This document shows, in pieces, positions 37,707-46,159 of a stretch of 64,000 bases of DNA. This stretch comes from Acuticoccus sp965213555 (GTDB lineage Bacteria; Pseudomonadota; Alphaproteobacteria; Rhizobiales; Amorphaceae), in NCBI RefSeq assembly GCF_965213555.1, contig NZ_OZ243890.1:434001-498000 (forward strand), read 5' to 3'. Position 1 is the first letter of the stretch. Each line of letters opens with the position of its first letter. Both the position numbers and the translations under genes were made by a program. The notes beneath the pieces were generated by a model, which was not told the origin of the DNA, did no database searches, and was given only the letters and a program-made list of their open reading frames with translations.

Positions 37707-37742
37707 TGCGCACGTGCCGAGCCTGTAGGAAGGTGTGCGGAG

Positions 37743-37819
37743 CGGGGCATAGCTCAGCCTGGTAGAGCACCGGTTTTGGGAACCGGGGGTCGTAAGTTCG
37801 AATCTTGCTGCCCCGACCA
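37743..37819 (+). tRNA. tRNA-Pro (anticodon TGG)
   Basis: A complete 77-nt cloverleaf with encoded CCA. Acceptor CGGGGCA pairs with TGCCCCG, D arm GCTC...GAGC, anticodon stem CCGGT/ACCGG with loop TTTGGGA placing TGG at 37777-37779, and T arm CTTGC-type stem with TTCGAAT. The C1-G72 pair is normal for bacterial tRNA-Pro. Confidence 0.97.
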
Positions 37820-37862
37820 TCCGCCCACCATCTGTCATGGGCCCGCGCGTCAGGGGAGCTCG

Positions 37863-38168
37863 ATGCGAGCACGGATCTTCAAGCCGGCGAGGACCGCCAT
37901 GCAGTCGGGCACGCGCAAGACGCGGGCTTGGCGCTTGGAGTTCGAGGGGCTCGCCCCGCCGCAGGTCGAGCCGCTGATGGGATGGACCGCGAGCAACGAC
38001 ACGAGGCGCCAGGTGCGCATGGACTTCCCCACGCGCGAGGACGCGGTCGCCTACGCCGAGCGATGCGGCCTTGAGTACCGGGTTGAGGACGAGAAGACCG
38101 CCGAGGTGAAGAAGATCGCCTACGCGGACAACTTTCGCGCCGACCGTGCTGCCCCCTGGACGCACTGA
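37863..38168 (+). CDS. NADH dehydrogenase complex I accessory subunit, NDUFS4 (18 kDa) homologue
   Basis: A 101-residue protein of the ETC complex I subunit family (Pfam ETC_C1_NDUFA4/NDUFS4 type). It starts MRARIFKPARTAMQSGTRKT, continues WRLEFEG, PLMGWTASNDTRRQVRMDFP, AVAYAERCGLEYRV and ends YADNFRADRAAPWTH, the family hallmarks. In mitochondria the subunit stabilises the NADH-oxidising arm; in alphaproteobacteria it is an accessory subunit of NDH-1. GGGGAG precedes ATG 37863. As usual in this class it is monocistronic and beside tRNA genes, far from the nuo operon. Confidence 0.93.
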   Translation: MRARIFKPARTAMQSGTRKTRAWRLEFEGLAPPQVEPLMGWTASNDTRRQVRMDFPTREDAVAYAERCGLEYRVEDEKTAEVKKIAYADNFRADRAAPWTH

Positions 38169-38359
38169 CCGGACTGCGCTGCGAGACACGCGTCAGCCGA
38201 CCCGCCTTAGCCGGTGGATCGCCTGCCTAACGCAGCGTTCCCGTGGCGTTTGCGACCGGGCGAAACGAGCTCGCCGCGATGCGTGACGGAGCGGGTGTCG
38301 GGGCTCCGCTTGGGGGCTTGCCTCGACGGCACGGACAGGCCAGCGTCGCAAGGTGCGCT

Positions 38360-38436
<77 letters not shown>

Positions 38437-38937
38437 GGATGTCGAGAGGTTGCCGGCGCTCAGACCCCACCGTTCGGCTTTCGTCCATCACATTTTCACC
38501 AGACGATCAGCGTTGCCGCCAGCGCCCACGAGGCTCCGTGTTCCCTTAGCCAGCGACGCCGGCCGAGACTGTGCCGAACCCGTGAGCGGTGCGGATCATT
38601 GTGGGGTAGCAGGGATCGAAACGGCGATGGCAGCAGCCCACCTTGCATCCGCCCCTTTGCCGTGGAACCACGACGCCTGCCTCAGCAGGTTGACGGGCGG
38701 TGTACGCCTACTTGTGGTAGGCGATTCCGCGACGCACCGGTATGGACACCTGTCCAATGTTGCAGTGGTTGGCGATTGCAGTGAGAGCATCATTGGCGGG
38801 TCGCGGCCGCAATGGGAAAGATCGCTCGTCAAGCCAGGGGCGTATCCAAGATCAATGGAGCGACATGGGCCTCCGGACATCGATCAGCTTCGCGAACGAT
38901 GTTTGGGGAAGGGGTGACGGTCACGATGCGCCGCAGC
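38437..38937. other. Gene-less stretch downstream of tRNA-Arg
   Basis: About 500 bp with no convincing gene on either strand: reading frames are short, have no ribosome-binding sites and no recognisable motifs, and base composition looks less GC-biased than the neighbours. It lies between a tRNA 3-prime end and a decayed transposase, so it may be remains of an integrated element. I could not find a repeat of the tRNA 3-prime end that would mark an attachment site. Confidence 0.5.
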
Positions 38938-39611
38938 TTAGGGCTGGGACTGATGTCCAGGAGCTGACGGTTGCGGCGAGACCGACGGCGGCAAGGACGT
39001 CGGCCGCCGCCGGTCATAGCGGGGCGTGACACGGGGGACATCCCCGAGGCGGCCGAACATGGGCTCGATGGCGTTCAAGTCGCGGGAGAGGAAGGGTAGG
39101 AATTAGCCCTTCCAGCGCCCCTTGGACGTCGGCGGGATGTTCGCCAGCGCGATGCGGGCCTCGACAGCCCGGCGGATCGCACCGACGTCGCATGCCGTGT
39201 CGACGTGGACGACCCGGCAGGCGCCCTTCGGCTGCCCGCAGTCGGCCGCTTGCCCGCCGGTCGGGTGGAGCGCGACCGGCCTACCGAGGCCATCGGTGAG
39301 GGCGTGGATCCTGGTCGGGCGCCCGCCGCGCGACCGGCCGATCGCCGGCCCCGCTCCCCCCCTGTGCCGCCGGCGGCGCAGCGCTGCCCCTTTCACGACC
39401 GACGAGTGGGTCAGGATCACCGAGGGCGGTCCGCCAGCTGCGGCCCGAGCGCGGACGACATCGACCCCCAAGCCTTCGCCGCCCAACGGACGACGCGGTT
39501 GCAGAGCGTCTCGTGCGGGCCGTCGGCTTGACGCGCATCGTTCCACCAGCAGTCCGACGTCAGGACGGCGATGACCCGGCGGTCGTCGACGAACCCGGTC
39601 GTACAACCCAC
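38938..39611 (-). pseudogene. Decayed IS5-family transposase
   Basis: Pieces of one transposase appear in order on this strand but in different frames. From 39611: HETLCNRVVRWAAKAWG (N-terminal helix-turn region), then after a frame change VILTHSSVVKGAALRR, IGRSRGGRPTRIHALTDG and RPVALHPTGGQAAD (core of the DDE domain), then PPTSKGRWKG, an in-frame TAA at 39103-39105, and FLSRDLNAIEPMFGRL with VTPRYDRRRPTS (the C-terminal Y-R-E region). At least one frameshift and one stop make it non-functional. It ends 17 bp from the pyrG stop. Family assignment is from the GRSRGG and RYDRR hallmarks. Confidence 0.8.
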
Positions 39612-39627
39612 ACCGGTTGAGGTCGGC

Positions 39628-41253
39628 TCAGACCAGGCGCGACTGCGTCACCGCGGCGGCGACGAAGCTCGCGAACAGCGGGTGGGGCTCGAACGGGCGC
39701 GACTTCAGCTCGGGGTGGAACTGGACGCCGATGTACCAGGGGTGATCCTTGAGCTCCACGGTCTCCGGCAGCACGCCGTCGGGGGAGGTGCCGGAGAACA
39801 TGAGCCCCGCCGCCTCCAGGCGCTCGCGGTAGGCCATGTTCACCTCGTAGCGGTGGCGGTGTCGCTCCTCGATGCGGCACCCCCCGTAGATCGACGCGAT
39901 GCGCGAGCCCGAGGCCAGCTGCGCGGGGTAGGCTCCCAGTCGCATCGTCCCGCCGAGGTCCCCGTCCGCCATCCGTCGCTCGAGGAGGTTGCCCCGTAGC
40001 CACTCCGTCAACAGCCCCACCACCGGCTCCTGCGTCGGCCCGAACTCGGTGGAGCCGGCGCCCGGCAGGGCCGCCAGGTGCCGCGCCGCCTCGATGACGG
40101 CCATCTGCATGCCGAAGCAGATGCCGAAGTAGGGCACCTGGTGCCGCCGCGCGAAGCCCGCGGCTGCGATCTTGCCCTCCGAGCCGCGCTCGCCGAACCC
40201 GCCGGGCACCAGGATGCCGTGCACCGCCTCGAGGTGGACGGCCGGCGTCTGGGTCTCGAACACCTCCGCCTCGATCCAATCGAGGTGGACGCGCACGTTG
40301 TTGGCGATGCCGCCGTGGGTCAGCGCCTCGATGAGCGACTTGTAGGCGTCCTTCAGCTCCGTGTACTTGCCGATGACGGCGATCGTCACCTCGCCCTCCG
40401 GGTTCCGCACCCGGCGGGAGACCTCGGCCCACCCGGTGAGCGCGGGGGAAGGCGCAGCGAGGCCGAAGACGTCGAGCACCTCCTCGTCGAGGCCCTCCTC
40501 GTGGTAGCGCAGCGGCACGTCGTAGATCGACGGGACGTCGAGGGCGGGGATCACCGACGTCTCACGCATGGAGGAGAACAGCGCGAGCTTGCGTCGCTCC
40601 CCGGCAGGGATCGGCCGATCGCAGCGCACGAGCAGGATGTCCGGCTGGATGCCGATGGAGCGCAGCTCCTTCACGGAGTGCTGCGTCGGCTTGGTCTTAA
40701 GCTCGCCCGCCGACGCGATGAACGGCATCAAGGTGAGGTGGACGAACAGCGTCTGACCGCGCGGCAGCTCGACGGAGAGCTGGCGGATCGCCTCGAAGAA
40801 GGGCAGTCCCTCGATGTCGCCCACCGTGCCGCCGATCTCGACGAGCACGAAGTCCTCGTCCTCGTTGCCCTCCAGCACGAACGCCTTGATGGCATCGGTG
40901 ACGTGGGGGATGACCTGGACGGTGCCGCCGAGGTAGTCGCCGCGTCGCTCCTTGGCGATGATGTCCTGGTAGATGCGCCCGGTGGTGATGTTGTCCGCGC
41001 GGCTTGCGGCGCGCCCCGTGAAGCGCTCGTAGTGCCCGAGGTCGAGGTCGGCCTCCGCGCCGTCGTCGGTGACGAACACCTCGCCGTGCTGGTAGGGGCT
41101 CATCGTGCCGGGGTCGACGTTGAGGTAGGGGTCGAGCTTCCTGAGGCGCACGCGGTAGCCTCGGGCCTGGAGGAGCGCACCAAGGGCGGCCGAGGCGAGC
41201 CCCTTGCCGAGCGATGAGACGACCCCGCCGGTGATGAAGATGTAGCGCGTCAC
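39628..41253 (-). CDS. pyrG: CTP synthase
   Basis: A 541-residue enzyme that aminates UTP to CTP with glutamine and ATP. The synthetase domain (about 1-265) starts MTRYIFITGGVVSSLGKGL and has KLDPYLNVDPGTMSPYQHGEVFV. The class I glutamine amidotransferase domain (about 290-541) has the nucleophile in GICFGMQM and the His-Glu pair in QFHPELKSRPF. Length and motifs are normal. secG lies upstream on the same strand (199-bp gap), a usual pairing here. It is flanked downstream by a broken transposase. Confidence 0.97.
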   Translation of the reverse strand: MTRYIFITGGVVSSLGKGLASAALGALLQARGYRVRLRKLDPYLNVDPGTMSPYQHGEVFVTDDGAEADLDLGHYERFTGRAASRADNITTGRIYQDIIAKERRGDYLGGTVQVIPHVTDAIKAFVLEGNEDEDFVLVEIGGTVGDIEGLPFFEAIRQLSVELPRGQTLFVHLTLMPFIASAGELKTKPTQHSVKELRSIGIQPDILLVRCDRPIPAGERRKLALFSSMRETSVIPALDVPSIYDVPLRYHEEGLDEEVLDVFGLAAPSPALTGWAEVSRRVRNPEGEVTIAVIGKYTELKDAYKSLIEALTHGGIANNVRVHLDWIEAEVFETQTPAVHLEAVHGILVPGGFGERGSEGKIAAAGFARRHQVPYFGICFGMQMAVIEAARHLAALPGAGSTEFGPTQEPVVGLLTEWLRGNLLERRMADGDLGGTMRLGAYPAQLASGSRIASIYGGCRIEERHRHRYEVNMAYRERLEAAGLMFSGTSPDGVLPETVELKDHPWYIGVQFHPELKSRPFEPHPLFASFVAAAVTQSRLV

Positions 41254-41452
41254 GCGACGGTGCGACTGTGGCGCGGTCCCGTCGTGCAGGTCCTTCGCCG
41301 GGCGCCGTCGGCGCGTCCGGTGGCGTCGGCGCGCATGCCGCCGCGTTGCTGCCGATCCATAGGGTTCCTCGCGGGCTGGACCGACTTAGCGCCGCCGCAT
41401 CCACGTGTCACGAAGCCGACCGGCGAGCGGTGCGACCATCAACAGCACGGCG

Positions 41453-41908
41453 TCACTGGCCGGAGGGCACCTCTGGTCCGCCGGGCGTGACGGGCACCGC
41501 GCCGGGATCCGGCGCGCCGGCATCCGTCGGCGGCGCCGGCAGCGGCTCGCCCGGCGTGGACGGCGACTGCTGGAGCTCCTCGAGCAGGCCCTCGCCGGTG
41601 CCTCGGGTCGCGGCGTCGCCGAGCGGGACGGTGGCGCCGGGGGGCACTCCCTCGCCATCACTAAGGATCGACGGAGCGTCGGACTGGGACCTCGCGAGCA
41701 AGCCCAGCGCAAGCGAGGTGACGAAGAACACCACTGCGAGGATCGTCGTGGTGCGCGTGAGGAGGTTCGCGCTGCCCCGTGCCGAGAACATCGCGCCGCC
41801 GCCGCCGCCGCCGATGCCGAGGGCGCCGCCCTCCGAGCGCTGGAGCAGGATGACCGCAATCATGGCGATCACGATCATCAGGTGGATGACGATGATGACG
41901 GTTTGCAT
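41453..41908 (-). CDS. secG: Preprotein translocase subunit SecG
   Basis: A 151-residue membrane protein. Two helices (residues about 2-22 and 52-74) flank the conserved cytoplasmic loop VILLQRSEGGALGIGGGGG and MFSARGSANLLTRTTTILA, diagnostic of SecG. The C-terminal 75 residues are Pro/Gly/Thr-rich and variable, as in other alphaproteobacterial SecG proteins. SecG assists the SecYEA translocon. ATG 41908 starts MQTVIIVIHL. The tpiA gene often found upstream in relatives is absent; decayed DNA is found there instead. Confidence 0.95.
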   Translation of the reverse strand: MQTVIIVIHLMIVIAMIAVILLQRSEGGALGIGGGGGGAMFSARGSANLLTRTTTILAVVFFVTSLALGLLARSQSDAPSILSDGEGVPPGATVPLGDAATRGTGEGLLEELQQSPSTPGEPLPAPPTDAGAPDPGAVPVTPGGPEVPSGQ

Positions 41909-42281
41909 CGGCCGACCTTCGCACGGGTACGGCGCTGCATGTAGCCACCGCACGCCGCCTTGTCACCGTCCGTACCCCGTCCGTTGCGATCCAGACCCCT
42001 CGCTGGCCGGCTCTGGTGACGGATCGCGCCGGCCCTGAACCCGACTGACGACGTCGCCATGGGCGTGCGATGCGATTGCCCTGCCTGCGCGGCCACCGGC
42101 GGGCACGGCGCCAGGCATGCCGGCGGGCGGCTCCCGAGGCAGTCCGCGTCGCCGATCATCCCGCGCAGGACGCGGCCGAGCCCTCCCGTCCCATGGTCCC
42201 GCCGCGCCTCGCTCCGGCGCGCGAGGTTGATGTCGCCTTCGAGGTTCTGCCGCGAGGCGCGCGTTTAGGGGTAGTGCGCCC
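41909..42281. other. Gene-less stretch upstream of secG
   Basis: About 370 bp. It must contain the secG promoter reading left and, to the right, possibly the lost beginning of the broken protease. Reading frames exist on both strands but none has a recognisable product. Confidence 0.4.
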
Positions 42282-43321
42282 ATGACCAGCCACTGCCACG
42301 CCCGTCGTCGCGACCCACGCCTTCGCGACCACGGTGAGCGGCCCCGCAATGAAGCCGTGGCGGACGCCGAGCTGATGGCGGCCACCCGACGGGTCGCGGC
42401 CGAGCTCCAGCGTGTCGCCGGCGTGCAGCTCATCGAGGTGCCCGCGGACGCCGACGCGATGATCAAGGTGCGGTACACCACTGCCGCGGTCCGTCATCCC
42501 GTTAAACCGCCAGCGCTCGCCGGCGACGATGCCGAAGACGTCATCGACCGGGGCGAGGCCGAAAGCTCGACAACACCACGCACACAGCAATGAGCTACAA
42601 CGAGGTGGGCCGCGCAAGGAGCGGGTTCCAGCACCTCGACGTCGCGGCGCTGCGGCACCTTTAGGGCCCGCCGGACGCCATCGACGGCGTCCGCATCGCC
42701 TTCGACCAAGCCGCCGGCACGCTGTTCGCCGTCGGCACGCCCGGCGACGACATGCTGATCGGCATCGACGACCGCGGCGTCCTCGAGGGGGGTCGCGGGG
42801 GCGACCTCCTCATGGGGCGGGAGGCCGAGGACGTCCTGTCGGGCGGCTGCGGACGCGACCCTCTGTCCGGCGGCGATGGCGACGATGCGCTCGCCGGAGG
42901 CCACGGGAGCGACGCGCTCGCAGGCGGCAGGGGCGACGACCTGCTGTTTGGCCGATGGGGACGCGCCGCGCTCGACGGTGGCGATGGGGCCGACCTACTC
43001 AGCGGCGGTGTCGGAGCCGATGCGCTGGTTGGCGGTGCGGGCGACGACCGCCTCGACGGTGGCCAGGGCCGCGATACGCGGCGCGGTGGCGGCGGGGCCG
43101 ACAGCTTCCATGCCGATGGACGGCGCGACAACGTCATCATCGACTTCGATCCGTCTGAAGGCGACGGGATCGAAGTCGCGGCCCTCGACCTCAGCGCCGC
43201 GGAGGCGGCGGAGCCGTCGACACGGTCCGGCGAAGACCTCGTGTTGGCCATCGCACGCGGCACTTTGACGCTCATCGACGCTGCGCACCTTTCCATCGCC
43301 ACCGACAGGGTCGTCGCATGA
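42282..43321 (+). pseudogene. Wreck of a secreted metzincin (serralysin/matrixin-like) RTX protease
   Basis: Three parts of one protein type lie in order. (1) 42282-42593: LMAATRRVAAELQRVAGVQLIEV and DADAMIKVRYTT resemble the start of a matrixin/serralysin catalytic domain. (2) From 42590 in another frame: MSYNEV, the Met-turn of metzincins, followed by DVAALRHL, a TAG stop at 42662-42664, then GPPDAIDG; the family normally reads DVAALxxLYG, so the stop replaces the Tyr codon. (3) Continuing in the same frame to 43321: an RTX calcium-binding repeat array and a C-terminal IDFDPSEGDGIEV block as in type I secreted proteins. The zinc motif HExxHxxGxxH, expected between parts 1 and 2, is missing, so there is a deletion as well as a stop. 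An ATG at 42752 could still yield a 189-residue RTX fragment. Confidence 0.72.
42737..43108 (+). repeat. RTX nonapeptide (GGxGxDxLx) calcium-binding repeat array
   Basis: About a dozen nine-residue units in one frame, for example GTPGDDMLI, GGRGGDLLM, GGDGDDALA, GGHGSDALA, GGRGDDLLF, GGDGADLLS, GGAGDDRLD. These form a parallel beta-roll that binds calcium after type I secretion. Several units are damaged (GREAEDVLS, GRWGRAALD), consistent with loss of selection in a pseudogene. Confidence 0.85.
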
Positions 43322-43749
43322 CGCCATCCTCCGAGGCAGGTCGATGTACACGCTGCCGGTCGCTGGTCGAGCGGCGAACCAAGGGTCGCCGGTCCCATCG
43401 CGGTCGCGATCGCCGGCGCGAAGTTCGAACTAGGTGTCGCCGATCCCATCGTGGTCGCGATCGCAGGGAACACGCATAGGTTCCCGCGCCGTCCTGAAGG
43501 TTCCCGCGTCCCTTGGTCGATGGTCGAAGATTGGCGTTGCCGTGGCCGCGGCGGACCGCCGGTCGCCATCGCGTGGGACCGTTGGCCACAGCCTGCTCCG
43601 TTGCTTGGTGGGGCAGTGGTTGTCGCCTCAGCCGTCCGCCCGCGTATCGCGCCGAACGCATCGTGGTGAGTGGGCCCACATCCCCAGTCAACGGTCGGCA
43701 GCCCGCCTCAGGCTCGGGCCTCACATCCAGGGGGTACAGTCGCGGCGAG
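43322..43749. other. Decayed stretch with a short repeated acidic motif on the minus strand
   Basis: No intact gene. On the minus strand about 43340-43465, two copies of a 51-bp unit encode DRDHDGIGDT-stop-FELRAG and DRDRDGTGDPWFAARPATGS, similar to the DxDxDGxxD Asp loops of FG-GAP/VCBS-type repeats, interrupted by a stop. The rest shows no recognisable product. Confidence 0.45.
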
Positions 43750-43960
43750 GCAGACGGCGGCGAGAACGTTCGCGCACGCCTGTCGTAGCGTGTGGCGATG
43801 CGATGGAGGTTCTTCAGACGGCGAACATACCTTCGATGGCGTCGCGGTCGCGGTCGGGGAAGGGGACGAGAAGCAGCTCGTCCAGCACCGGTTGGACCTC
43901 GGTGGGATGTTGGAGCACGGCGCCCAAGCGCCGACCGCTCGGCGGATGGCCTTTGCGTCG
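43750..43960 (-). pseudogene. C-terminal fragment of an IS5-family transposase
   Basis: On this strand the pieces PFPDRDRDAIEGMF and, after a frame change, RRLKNLHRIATRYDRRARTF match the C-terminal catalytic-Glu region (family pattern NxIERMFxRLKxFRRIATRYD). The N-terminal two thirds are absent, so this is a truncated remnant. Confidence 0.7.
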
Positions 43961-44026
43961 TCGCCCCCACAAAGGCCTTACGGGCCTTGTCGCATCATCC
44001 CGCGTCGGCGCGACGTGTTGGGGAAG

Positions 44027-44620
44027 CGTTCTGGCGAATGAGTTCTGGGCGAGCGATCGCCCGTGGGCGGCGATCGAGCCGCACTCGCCGACCAACCCGC
44101 CAGGTGCGCGGCGCGTGCACGACCGGCCCGTGATCTCAGGGATCATCCACGTGCTGAAGAGTGGCTGCCGCTGGAAAGACCTGCCGGCGGTCCACGGCCC
44201 GTGCACGACGGTCAACAACCGTCGGCACCGCTGGTCGCAACGGCGGTCCTAGCGGCCCCCTTGGACGCTGCGCGAGGTCGGTCCCGGCGACCCGCACTGC
44301 ATCGATCCCACCAGCGCGAAGGCACACCGTTCGTCCGCCCGCGGAGAAGTGGCGCGCGTGGCCAGGATATCGCCCGCTCACGCGGCGGTCGCCGCCCCAA
44401 GATCCACGTACCGACGGACGAGCGCGGCTGGCCGATCGCCTTCCAGCTCATCCCCGGACCAGTTCGGCGACGTCCGCGTTGCGCTCCCGCGGCCTGGCGC
44501 GGAGCAGCCCGGACGCATGTGCCGGGCCGACACGGCCCAAGCCGCCCATGGGCTGCGTCGAACCGTGATCGAACGTGGAACCTTGCCGGTCATCCCACAA
44601 AATCCGACCCGCAAACTGTC
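44027..44620 (+). pseudogene. Frameshifted IS5-family transposase, truncated by the next IS
   Basis: N-terminal part: NEFWASDRPWAAIEPHSP, then DRPVISGIIHVLKSGCRWKD and LPAVHGP (44027-44215). After a frame change: IARSRGGRRPKIHVPTDERG and WPIAFQLIPG (about 44370-44460). A third frame has GLRRTVIERGTLPVIPQNPT (to about 44620), the segment before the catalytic Glu. The final catalytic segment is missing because the next IS copy begins there. At least two frameshifts. Confidence 0.75.
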
Positions 44621-44625
44621 ACTAT

Positions 44626-45324
44626 TCGACGAGACCCTTCACGCGCGGCGCAACGACCGGCGGCTGATCAACGCCATCCTGTGGCGGTTCCGGGCCGGGA
44701 CGCCCTGGCGCGGCGTGCCGGAGCGATACGGGCCGCGGACGACGCTCTACAACCGCTTCGTCCGGTGGCGGGCGGCCGGGATCTGGAACCGCATCCTTGA
44801 CGCCGTCTCCGAGGCTTACGACGGCGACATCGTGATGATCGACCCCTCTGGCGTGCGCGTGCACCAGCACGGCGCGACGGGCAATAGGGGGGCGAGGACC
44901 ATGGCGGCATGGGCCGCTCCCGCGGCGGCGTGACGACCGAGATCCACGCCCTCGTCGATGCCGGGGGCCGGCCCGTCCGCCTTGCACTCACGCCCGGTCA
45001 GGCCGGCGATGCGCCGGCCGCTCGCGAACGATTGGCGATCTCGGCAAAGGCTCCGTCCTGGTTGCCGACCGCGCCTACGACACCGATGCGATCCGCGACA
45101 ACGCCGCGGCCTGCGGCGCATGGGCGAACGCGCCGCCGCGCTTCATCCGCAAACGGGCGTTCCCGTTCAGCGGCTTCGTCTATGGGCAGCAAAACCTCAT
45201 CGAGCGCTTCTTCAACCGCATCGAGCACTTCCGCGGCATCGCCACTCGCTACGACCGCCGGCCCGACAACTTCCTCGCCGCGCTGAAGCTGGCCGCCATC
45301 CGCGTCTGGCTCAGCGGTGAATGA
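44626..45324 (+). pseudogene. IS5-family transposase copy A (nearly complete, two frameshifts)
   Basis: Reads RRNDRRLINAILWRFRAGTP, WRGVPERYGPRTTLYNRFVR, then the first catalytic Asp in IVMIDPSGVRVHQHG. The frame is lost at a short G-run (44884-44892), where copy B has one more G, and lost again where GCGAACGATTGG lacks a T present in copy B. Beyond that it is intact: VADRAYDTDAIRDNAAACGA, second Asp, then QQNLIERFFNRIEHFRGIAT with the catalytic Glu, ending LSGE and TGA at 45322-45324. About 580 bp (from 44736) is nearly identical to copy B. Inactive unless both indels were corrected. Confidence 0.85.
44736..45316 (+). repeat. Direct repeat, first copy (IS5 copy A)
   Basis: Begins CGGACGACGCTCTACAACC and ends CTGGCTCAGCGG. 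The second copy is at about 46171-46752, some 1.44 kb to the right, same orientation, with only scattered substitutions and three small indels. Confidence 0.88.
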
Positions 45325-46010
45325 GGCCACGTCCCGGCAGCGCTCGACCAGGTTGCGAGGGCGGTGGCAGAAGGCGCCGAAGGCCGGCGACGCTTCAGGT
45401 TCGACATCGGCCGCACGGCCCATCCGCCACGGCCGGCGATCGCCTCGCGCAGGGCGTCGGGGTCATCGGCGCGGTCGGCGATGAGGATGATCGGGCCCGA
45501 CGTCTGCAACGAGATCGACCGCCGAGCGTCCGTCGTGCGCCTGTCCTTGCGTCAGCGCCAGCGCGACAGGACGGCCTTCGGCGTCGGCGAGGGGCTGGAT
45601 CTTGGGGGTCGGCCCGCCGCGCGAGCGTCCCATCGCGCGGCGGGCCGACCCCCTCTTGCCGTCGGCGCCATGCTGATGGACGCGCACCGACGAGCCGTCG
45701 ACGAACTTAAGGTCCCCGTGCGGCTCGGTAAGTTCGGCGAAGCATTTGCGCCACCGCACGAGGCGCGTCGCAGGTCATGGGAGGGCCGAGGCGTTCCGCG
45801 CCGTCGGCCCACGGCGCCCCGGTCTGCAGCCGCCGGACGATCCCCGACAGCCCTGTGCGGTCGTCCACCCGGTGCAAGCCGGCACGTCGGTGGGGAGAAG
45901 CGGCTCGATCAGCGCCCACTGCGCCTCCGCCGCTCGTTCGGCCACGACCTCGCCTGCCGCATCCCCATCGGGCAGATCCGTCGGGTTTTGTAGGCTTCCG
46001 GTCATTGGGA
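45325..46010 (-). pseudogene. Decayed IS5-family transposase, opposite strand
   Basis: Starting at the right: AAEAQWALIEPLLPTDVP, then in another frame HRVDDRTGLSGIVRRLQTGA and PWADGAERLGPPMTCD, then RWRKCFAELTEPHGDLKFVD, SSVRVHQHGADGKRG, AMGRSRGGPTPKIQPLADAE and ALALTQGQAHDG, and finally IADRADDPDALREAIAGR and RPRNLVERCRD near 45340-45420. All hallmarks occur but in at least three frames. Its 3-prime end butts directly against the end of copy A. Confidence 0.78.
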
Positions 46011-46159
46011 ACAGGGCCTAGCGGTCGAGCGTGACCTCACGATCGGGGTGATGATGGAGGCCGCTGTACAATGGTGAGCGTGCCGGACCGCCGTGCCCAG
46101 GTTTTGTTCGGCGTGGGTCGCTGTCTGTCGCAGCGGCGGGCCTCCACGCTGTTCGGTGT

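Noticed and set aside
43272..43970. A 232-codon minus-strand frame across the RTX tail and IS region
   Set aside because: It joins the antisense of the RTX coding end, an FG-GAP-like scrap and a transposase scrap; not a single gene.
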